Source of the DNA: Proteobacteria bacterium UBA7821
GTDB taxonomy: Bacteria; Pseudomonadota; Gammaproteobacteria; Comchoanobacterales; Comchoanobacteraceae
Direction: 5' to 3'
DNA length: 30,696 nt
NCBI GenBank assembly: GCA_002480165.1
Contig: DLBP01000065.1
Span: forward strand, 1 to 30,696
The notes under the pieces were generated by a model. The model made no database searches. It saw nothing but the letters and a program-made list of their open reading frames with translations, and had not been told where the DNA came from. The translations under genes and the position numbers were made by a program. This document shows, piece after piece, positions 24,631-30,696 of the stretch (positions are counted from its first letter, which is position 1; every line of letters begins with the position of its first letter).

Positions 24631-25344
24631 ATGGCAGGGCACAGTAAATGGGCAAATATCAAAAGACAAAAAGCCGTTGTTGATCAAAAAAGGGGCAAAG
24701 AATTTACAAAGTTAATCCGAGAAATCACCGTATCAGCTAAGCAAAATCCAGACAAGTCTCAAAATCCGAGACTTAGGCTTGCCATCGAAAAAGCACTCAG
24801 TCAAAATATGGGCAAACAGACGATTGAGCGAGCGATTAACAAAGCGAGCGGTCAATTGACTGATGACCAAGTTGAGGAGATCATCTACGAAGGCTACGGG
24901 CCTGGTGGCTGTGCCATCATCGTCGAGTGCCTATCTGATAACCGAAACCGAACCGTATCAGAGGTTCGGCATGCATTCAACAAACATGGCGGAAACTTAG
25001 GAACGGATGGCTCAGTCTTGTTCATGTTTGACCACAAAGGCCTCATTGTCGTTAGCAGTTCAATTGACGAGCAAACGCTATTCGATATTGCACTTGACTC
25101 AGGTGCTGAGGACATTACGCAAGATGAAGACAGCTGGTGTATTATCACCACCAAAGACATGCTGTATCAAGTGAGTCAACAACTGAGCCACAACAACCTA
25201 TCGATTGAATCTGCACAACTACAATGGTTGGCAAAAAACAAAACTGATGTCAACCCTAAAGACAAAGAGTCAATTGAGAAACTACTTGACCGGTTGGATG
25301 ATCTAGATGATGTACAAGCAATATTCACCAATGCTAATTTGTAA
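24631..25344 (+). CDS. yebC: YebC/TACO1-family translational/transcriptional regulator
   Basis: 237 residues. The start MAGHSKWANIKRQKAVVDQK and the middle YEGYGPGGCAIIVECLSDN are the family signatures. YebC-type proteins act on translation of difficult sequences such as polyproline and have also been described as DNA-binding regulators. An AGGAG inside the end of aspS lies nine bases before the ATG. It sits between aspS and ruvC, a widespread arrangement. Confidence 0.96.
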   Translation: MAGHSKWANIKRQKAVVDQKRGKEFTKLIREITVSAKQNPDKSQNPRLRLAIEKALSQNMGKQTIERAINKASGQLTDDQVEEIIYEGYGPGGCAIIVECLSDNRNRTVSEVRHAFNKHGGNLGTDGSVLFMFDHKGLIVVSSSIDEQTLFDIALDSGAEDITQDEDSWCIITTKDMLYQVSQQLSHNNLSIESAQLQWLAKNKTDVNPKDKESIEKLLDRLDDLDDVQAIFTNANL

Positions 25345-25348
25345 CTAA

Positions 25349-25837
25349 ATGATCATTTTAGGCATCGACCCGGGCTCATGTTTAACTGGATTCGGTATCG
25401 TGGAATCTATTTCGGGTCAATACAAGCATAGAGCACATGGTACCATTAAGCCAAAAACCAAAGCGTTCAACGACCGAGTTTATCATATCTGCAATGAACT
25501 GAGTAAAATCATACAGCAGTACAACATCGATGCGGTGGCCATCGAGCAGACCTTTGTTAACAAAAATGCCCAAACCTCCCTCAAATTGGGGCAAGTTCGA
25601 GGAGCCATTATCCTACAAGTCATGCAACATGGCCTTGATGCCTTTGAATACACCCCACGATCTGTCAAGTCTACGGTCACAGGTTATGGTGCAGCAGACA
25701 AACGCCAAATAATGGATATGATCACGATGCGATTGCGGGTACCTGCCAAAGACCTAACCAGCGATTCTGCAGATGCACTGGCCATTGCGATATGCCATCT
25801 ACAGAACACTAGCCTCATTACAAATGGCGTATTGTAA
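25349..25837 (+). CDS. ruvC: Holliday junction resolvase RuvC
   Basis: Endonuclease that cuts Holliday junctions after RuvAB migration. 162 residues with the complete acidic catalytic set: Asp7 in LGIDPGS, Glu66 in VAIEQTF, and Asp139/Asp142 in DSADALAIAICH. The start is four bases after the yebC stop, so co-transcription is likely. Confidence 0.97.
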   Translation: MIILGIDPGSCLTGFGIVESISGQYKHRAHGTIKPKTKAFNDRVYHICNELSKIIQQYNIDAVAIEQTFVNKNAQTSLKLGQVRGAIILQVMQHGLDAFEYTPRSVKSTVTGYGAADKRQIMDMITMRLRVPAKDLTSDSADALAIAICHLQNTSLITNGVL

Positions 25838-25865
25838 TATGTCGCATTCTAATTTATGATAGATC

Positions 25866-26444
25866 ATGATCGCATTTTTAACTGGGACTATCATCGCTGT
25901 CGACATGACTACGGTCATTGTCAAGACCAATACAGGTCTTGGCTATGAAGTGGACATTGCTGGTCAGCAGCAATACCACCTGCACGACACAGTTGAATTG
26001 ATCATTCATCACCACATTCGAGAAGATAGCCAAAAACTCTTCGGCTTTCATGACCTTCAGTCAAGAGATTTATTTCGTGTGTTACTGAAAACTTCTGGCG
26101 TCGGACCAAAATCAGCTCTGACAATACTCACATATAAACCACCCCAAACGGTTATACAAGCCATTATTGGGAAACAGCCTGAAATACTGAGTGGCATCAA
26201 AGGTGTTGGCAGTAAGCTGATTCATAAAATTATTATCGAGTGCCAACCCAGTCTGAAAAACTGGGTCATCGATGAACAAACTGTCGACAATAGCAAGCAG
26301 ACATTGGAAGGTGATGCAACCGTTGCATTAGAGCAACTGGGCTACAAAAGCCAATCCGCTAAAAATACCGTAAAAAAACTACTCGATCAGAAAGCCTACG
26401 ATGACATTCAACAGCTGATCGTTGATGCCCTGAAGGAGATATAA
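25866..26444 (+). CDS. ruvA: Holliday junction DNA helicase subunit RuvA
   Basis: 192 residues. N-terminal OB domain (MIAFLTGTII, LGYEVDIAG, HHHIREDSQKLFGFHD), two helix-hairpin-helix motifs (LLKTSGVGPKSAL and LSGIKGVGSKLIHKI), and the C-terminal domain III that binds RuvB (ATVALEQLGYKSQSA to the end). RuvA tetramers hold the junction for RuvB. Only 28 bases separate it from ruvC. Confidence 0.97.
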   Translation: MIAFLTGTIIAVDMTTVIVKTNTGLGYEVDIAGQQQYHLHDTVELIIHHHIREDSQKLFGFHDLQSRDLFRVLLKTSGVGPKSALTILTYKPPQTVIQAIIGKQPEILSGIKGVGSKLIHKIIIECQPSLKNWVIDEQTVDNSKQTLEGDATVALEQLGYKSQSAKNTVKKLLDQKAYDDIQQLIVDALKEI

Positions 26445-26451
26445 TTAGTCA

Positions 26452-27456
26452 ATGGAAGATAACAGTATCGTAGAAACGACCATCCATGAAGTTATTCAGG
26501 ACAAAAATTGTCATTTTGATACCAATCTTAGACCGAAAAAGCTTAGCGACTACATTGGACAGTCAGAAATCATATCTCAACTACAAGTTTTCACACAAGC
26601 AGCCATGTTGCGTCAAGAAAGCCTAGATCATGTGTTGATCTATGGACCACCGGGGCTGGGGAAAACCACTTTATCACACATCATCGCCAATGAAATGAAC
26701 AGTGAACTAAAAATAACCTCTGGCCCAAGCCTCGATAAAGCTGGAGACCTGGCTGGAATTTTGACTAATTTACAGCCCAATGATGTCCTGTTTATTGATG
26801 AAATTCATCGATTACCCACCATTGTTGAAGAAACACTTTATGCAGCAATGGAAGATTTTAAAATTGACATCATCATTGGTGAAGGCAGCGCATCACGCAG
26901 TATCACTCTAGACCTACCCAAATTTACTTTAGTGGGTGCGACGACCAGAGCCGGCTTACTCACTTCTCCACTCAGAGATCGGTTTGGCATCGGTTTTCGC
27001 CTCGAATTTTACACCACAGATGAACTCTCTGAAATCATCAAACGCTCATCGACTATCCTAGGCATTGACATTGATGCAAAATCCACGCTTAATTTAGCAA
27101 TGCGATCCAGAGGGACACCCAGAATAGCCAACCGTTTACTCAAAAGAATCCGTGACTTTTCACAGATAAAAGGTGATGACTGCATCCATTACGATACGTG
27201 CCAATATGCCCTATCTCTCCTAAATATTGATAGCCTTGGGCTTGACCAGATGGATCAGAAATACTTAGAAACACTGATTAATAAATTCTCAAGTGGGCCT
27301 GTTGGCCTAGAGACCTTATCAATGGCACTCAGCGAAACGAAAGACACCATAGAAGACATCATCGAACCTTTTCTAATTCAGCAGGGGCTCATTGAACGCT
27401 CTCCAAGAGGACGTGTTGCTTGCGCTAAAGCAAGGAATCATTTACTGATCAATTGA
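26452..27456 (+). CDS. ruvB: Holliday junction branch-migration ATPase RuvB
   Basis: Hexameric AAA+ motor of 334 residues. Walker A is GPPGLGKTTL, Walker B FIDEIHRL, sensor 1 region LVGATTRAG, and the arginine-finger segment SPLRDRFG. The winged-helix C-terminal domain ends with PRGRVACAKARNHL. AAGGAG at 26433-26438 lies 13 bases from the ATG, a long spacing. The last 21 bases and the first downstream bases are duplicated 51 bases further on. Confidence 0.98.
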   Translation: MEDNSIVETTIHEVIQDKNCHFDTNLRPKKLSDYIGQSEIISQLQVFTQAAMLRQESLDHVLIYGPPGLGKTTLSHIIANEMNSELKITSGPSLDKAGDLAGILTNLQPNDVLFIDEIHRLPTIVEETLYAAMEDFKIDIIIGEGSASRSITLDLPKFTLVGATTRAGLLTSPLRDRFGIGFRLEFYTTDELSEIIKRSSTILGIDIDAKSTLNLAMRSRGTPRIANRLLKRIRDFSQIKGDDCIHYDTCQYALSLLNIDSLGLDQMDQKYLETLINKFSSGPVGLETLSMALSETKDTIEDIIEPFLIQQGLIERSPRGRVACAKARNHLLIN

Positions 27457-27536
27457 TCTAAACTGCAGTCGCATCTGCTTCAGCAGAATCATTTACTGAT
27501 CAATTGGTCTCAACTATATAACCGCATCATCTTCAG
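27435..27536. repeat. Imperfect tandem duplication at the ruvB 3' end
   Basis: GAATCATTTACTGATCAATTG at 27435-27455 recurs exactly at 27486-27506, and the match continues to 28 of 30 bases (27435-27464 against 27486-27515). A second conserved part, GCATCTGCTTCAG at 27471-27483, recurs as GCATCATCTTCAG at 27524-27536. The unit is therefore about 51-53 bases. Copy 1 contains the end of ruvB; copy 2 runs into the end of the minus-strand gene at 27514. A weaker third start, GAATCAT, occurs at 27539. Confidence 0.85.
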
Positions 27537-29913
27537 AAGAATCATCATGATAATTGTATATTCCTTTTGTAACGTTTGCCAACGTTGCAAAATTAGTTAG
27601 CGCATGCCTGAAATTACTCATTACCTTAACAACCCTTTGTCGGCTCATGGTTGGGATTATTTCTTGCCAACCATAAAAGTAATTTTTTACATTGATTGTC
27701 TCAATATTGTCTATCAAAATATAGATTCTATAATTCAACTCAGCCAGTAATTGTGCAATATGCCTCAATACTGTTGTGGTATCTGATCGCCAAATAGTCT
27801 CAACCCAATCTCCATCAAAACGCCACTGAGCCGACTTCCTGCCTAACATCTTCACTGAACAAAAACCAGTCTGACTGAGATTGATAGACCGCTCAGCCAA
27901 CTCTTTAAACAACTGTAAACTATACGCTGATCGTCTAGTCGAAATCACCTGAATTTGATCAATGGCGCCTAGTAGATTGACATCATTATTCTTCTGCCTG
28001 TACCTATCCAGTTCCGCTCGTGTCAACAGCTGGCTATTTGTTTCATACATGGGGTCATTGGGATCTGCAGGTGCACTAAACCAGGGTTGGAATATCTCGA
28101 CTTTGTTGGTATTGGCAGCAATATCACTACAGGTTAATTGTGACGGTTTAGGCCATATTTGCGCGTATGAAAGACTTTTATCTTCAGCATTACTACTATC
28201 CATGAATAAACCCATCGGTGACACCGGTGATTTGGCATATGGCTCCCACAAAGAATCACCCGCTACGTAGGCGATAAAAGCATTGACCTGATTATATAAT
28301 TCTGACCTAACTAGATTGTCCTCAAGCCGACTCGCCCCCTCTTCCAGAGTGACGTCATCGCAGCCTAATTGGTCTGGATCAGCCAAAAAAGAGCCAAATG
28401 AATTATCTATATTCAATATGGCATCGTAAGACAGTATGGGTGTTGACTTAACATCACGTTTATCAACGATTATCTCTAACTGATCGACTATTTGTTTAAA
28501 TAAATACTTTTTGATCGCCTGGATCAACCGAGAGGACGTATCGATGTATTCCAATATGTCGTCTTGTGAATCTTGCTCAGACATAACCGGCCAATGACCC
28601 TGTGAATTATGCGTAGGAAATAAAATTGTTATATCATTTGTCTCATCACCAGCAATGTGGTTTAGTTTGGACACATACATGTTGTATGCGTGATTTAATG
28701 AGTGGCTTAGTTGTTGGGTTAAATCTACGAAAGTCCCACCTGTATCCAGCCGATTCAATTGCTCAGCCTCTTTTAATCGAGTACATTGCAAACATGGGCC
28801 ATCGATCGCTTCTTCATCGGGACCAGGACAGACGTCAAGATCTTTTTCTGATAACTGCAGATAGACACTCGTACATACCGATAGCATGGGCTGGTTGTAT
28901 TCTAATGCCATATAGAAATTTATCATGGCTTGTAACAGTTGATCATTAGATAGATCGAATTTATCAATATACAAATCGTTTAGAACAGACGCGATCAATA
29001 AATCTGACTCGGAATCGGTAAATCTATTTGCCGCATCCATGTACTTCCAACTATCGTCGTCATTAAAATTTGCAACTGGGCAGCTGACATTCTTGAGTAC
29101 TTCTGGCATCATTGTAAGAGTAAGGCTGGCATTGTTTGCCTGTAGTTTTTTACCAAGAAAAAATAAAAGACAATCCAGATTGTCATTCACGTCTGCCATG
29201 GGGACTGCATCAGACTGAGTCACCGCTGGTTGACTTGGTATTTGTGATACACTTGGGTAAATCAGCCCCCTTGCCCAGAGTAAACTTACCAAACTAGCGC
29301 TCGTCGAAAAAGGCTGGCTTGTTGAATACAACTGCTTGTTGCTGAACTGATCTGATACACGGTATAGTGGCAAACCGCCGGCCATAAAAGAAAGCACGTC
29401 TCTTTGCGCTAAATCAAGCAGTGTTTGATAGATGGGTAAGATATTAAGACGAGTATCAAATGCTCTATCTGTCAATGCATAGAAGCGCTCTGTATACTGA
29501 ATAGTTTCCTCTAATTTTTGATCAAACTGATAAACAAAGTTAGCTCCCCACTGCTTAATTAGTTCAGGGATATCTAAATCCTTGATAGCGTCACCATCCG
29601 ATGAATTCACGATTTGGCTTAGTTGAGCAGAAAACGTATTACTCGCTTCACCCAAACCTGTGGCTGTCGATAAATTTGACACATCTTCTGTTAGATTTCT
29701 CAATTGGTCTCGAATGATTTGTAACTCTAACAATGAATCTGGATCAACCTGACTGTCATCCGCAAGCATTTCAGCTACTTGCTCACCATCTGTTGCTGCA
29801 GGTTGAGTGAACATAGTCGCATCACCCATTTCCTCTTGAACAGTCACTGAAGAGGCCTGTATACCGATCAAAAAAGCGGTCATCCATACAAGCGAGTGCT
29901 GGATGAATCTCAT
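27514..29913 (-). CDS. Large exported protein, possible IcmX-like component of a type IVB secretion system
   Basis: 799 residues. A hydrophobic N-terminus (MRFIQHSLVWMTAFLIGIQASS) is a probable signal peptide, followed by an acidic, Ser/Asp-rich, largely helical body with no enzyme motif that I recognise. It contains Cys pairs around VCTSVY, LDVCPGP and PCLQCTR. The C-terminal block from residue 685 (CSVKMLGRKSAQWRF, ETIWRSDTTTVLRHI, LLAELNYRIY) is shared with the upstream neighbour. A hydrophilic exported protein with a C-terminal W-R, LR-I, AE-nY-lY pattern recalls IcmX, a periplasmic Dot/Icm protein, but IcmX is shorter and no other dot/icm gene is visible, so this is tentative. It overlaps the neighbour by four bases (ATGA), indicating one operon. 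Confidence 0.55.
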   Translation of the reverse strand: MRFIQHSLVWMTAFLIGIQASSVTVQEEMGDATMFTQPAATDGEQVAEMLADDSQVDPDSLLELQIIRDQLRNLTEDVSNLSTATGLGEASNTFSAQLSQIVNSSDGDAIKDLDIPELIKQWGANFVYQFDQKLEETIQYTERFYALTDRAFDTRLNILPIYQTLLDLAQRDVLSFMAGGLPLYRVSDQFSNKQLYSTSQPFSTSASLVSLLWARGLIYPSVSQIPSQPAVTQSDAVPMADVNDNLDCLLFFLGKKLQANNASLTLTMMPEVLKNVSCPVANFNDDDSWKYMDAANRFTDSESDLLIASVLNDLYIDKFDLSNDQLLQAMINFYMALEYNQPMLSVCTSVYLQLSEKDLDVCPGPDEEAIDGPCLQCTRLKEAEQLNRLDTGGTFVDLTQQLSHSLNHAYNMYVSKLNHIAGDETNDITILFPTHNSQGHWPVMSEQDSQDDILEYIDTSSRLIQAIKKYLFKQIVDQLEIIVDKRDVKSTPILSYDAILNIDNSFGSFLADPDQLGCDDVTLEEGASRLEDNLVRSELYNQVNAFIAYVAGDSLWEPYAKSPVSPMGLFMDSSNAEDKSLSYAQIWPKPSQLTCSDIAANTNKVEIFQPWFSAPADPNDPMYETNSQLLTRAELDRYRQKNNDVNLLGAIDQIQVISTRRSAYSLQLFKELAERSINLSQTGFCSVKMLGRKSAQWRFDGDWVETIWRSDTTTVLRHIAQLLAELNYRIYILIDNIETINVKNYFYGWQEIIPTMSRQRVVKVMSNFRHALTNFATLANVTKGIYNYHDDSSEDDAVI

Positions 29914-30696
29914 GATAACTCTTCTCCAAAATCATAATTAAGTACCGCTTTTCTTTGTGCCTCAGTTGGCTTGAAGCGTCGTAATTTCTTCAGGACTGTT
30001 GTATTGGGTATGACACTGCTAAATATTCCATCTGTCATGACTTGATCTTGAAACTGATTATATTTGACAAATAGCTCAGCAAACAATAGACCAATATGCC
30101 TGATGACTGTAACCGGCTCACTGGTCCAGATTGACTCTGTCCAGCTACCGTATTGATCATCAACAGCCAGTGACTTAGGCGCTACACGCCACGAAGCTTG
30201 TTGTCGTGTTAATTGCTTAGGCGAGCATAAATACTGGGTGGTTTCATCAGCACTGGTGTAATTGAGTGCTGTGGTGGCAGCTTGACTGAATCGTCGATAC
30301 ATACTAGTTAATCTAGTATACCCAGTTGTGTCATAATCGACAGATGGTATGTATATGATTGACGCAGAATTTTTGATCGATGGGACCAGCGTCAAACGAC
30401 TGAACTGAAGTTTTCTATTGTCGTCATCACTCGATTCGATCCACCATGGCTGTGAGGCATCCATTGACAACTCTGGATTGGTCGCCAGCTGTCTAACACC
30501 ATCGACAAAGTGACTCATTAATGGCAGTGCACTAGAAGCTAAAAAGTTATTATAATTTGGCACAGCACGAAACAGCGATACGGTATAGATAAATTTATTC
30601 ACAGAATCCCCAGACCCAAGCGTATCATTATTCAGACCAATGACCGTTTTTTGTATCAGGGGATTGGCTGGATCAATGCATTTATAAACCACTTGA
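29910..30696 (-). CDS. Exported-type protein paralogous to the downstream gene (5'-truncated by window)
   Basis: The frame is open to the right window edge; the first possible start, a GTG at 30692, is probably internal, so about 260 C-terminal residues are seen. The C-terminal block CSPKQLTRQQASWRV, then SWTESIWTSEPVTVIRHI and LFAELF, aligns with the same region of the downstream 799-residue protein (shared C-K-L-R-A-WR, W-E-IW-S, T-V-RHI, L-AEL). Upstream is a region with LFRAVPNYNNFLASSALPL, which may contain a helix. The two genes overlap by four bases, so they are probably tandem paralogues made from one mRNA. An IcmX-like role is possible but unproven. Confidence 0.55.
   Translation of the reverse strand, partial: QVVYKCIDPANPLIQKTVIGLNNDTLGSGDSVNKFIYTVSLFRAVPNYNNFLASSALPLMSHFVDGVRQLATNPELSMDASQPWWIESSDDDNRKLQFSRLTLVPSIKNSASIIYIPSVDYDTTGYTRLTSMYRRFSQAATTALNYTSADETTQYLCSPKQLTRQQASWRVAPKSLAVDDQYGSWTESIWTSEPVTVIRHIGLLFAELFVKYNQFQDQVMTDGIFSSVIPNTTVLKKLRRFKPTEAQRKAVLNYDFGEELS

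Noticed and set aside
27447..27458. GATCAATTGATC palindrome at the ruvB end as a regulatory site
   Set aside because: It is a 12-base palindrome made partly of ruvB codons, is imperfect in the second repeat copy, and is better explained as part of the tandem duplication.

Overview
The window looks like a moderately AT-rich gammaproteobacterial chromosome segment, probably from a Legionellales/Coxiella-type host-associated bacterium. The evidence is the grpE-dnaK-dnaJ heat-shock block, the fmdB-DUF502-aspS-yebC-ruvC-ruvA-ruvB block (a common gammaproteobacterial order), def-fmt, type IV pilus parts, and two large exported proteins at the right edge that resemble IcmX-type components of type IVB (Dot/Icm) secretion. 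The IcmX assignment is inference. The two proteins being paralogues is visible in the sequence. No insertion sequence, phage gene or CRISPR array was seen, and no gene-free stretch exceeds about 300 bases.

Layout. 1-780: 3' part of a MidA/NDUFAF7-like methyltransferase. 869-4553: grpE, dnaK and dnaJ, with a sigma32-like promoter before grpE and a hairpin between dnaK and dnaJ. The DnaJ has only two of the usual four zinc-finger repeats. 4559-9949: a PstS-like binding protein, a COG0523 metallochaperone GTPase, a small LuxR-type regulator, def-fmt (translation initiation), and an alpha/beta-hydrolase-like protein of unknown role. 9976-13179: an M16C protease and an SCP2-like protein, probably one operon on the minus strand. 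13291-15178: a small membrane ORF, a type IV pilin, a 2-oxoglutarate/Fe(II) oxygenase and a small secreted cysteine-rich protein. 15281-18138: tRNA-Thr(CGU), a DEAD-box helicase with a DEVD motif, and an overlapping pilC-like/pilD-like pair with no pilB. 18143-21845: a minus-strand operon of a Fis-like regulator, an Hpt phosphorelay protein and the bifunctional proline catabolic enzyme PutA. 22003-27456: fmdB-like, DUF502, aspS, yebC, ruvC, ruvA and ruvB, tightly packed and partly overlapping. 27514-30696: two overlapping minus-strand genes for large exported-type proteins that share a C-terminal block.

Most genes are housekeeping: protein folding, translation initiation, tRNA charging and Holliday-junction processing. 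The accessory interest lies in the half-zinc-finger DnaJ, the Fis-Hpt-PutA operon, the hydrolase with a GFSRG nucleophile elbow, the reduced pilus pair, the small secreted Cys-rich protein, and the paralogous exported proteins whose junction with ruvB carries a tandem duplication of the ruvB 3' end.
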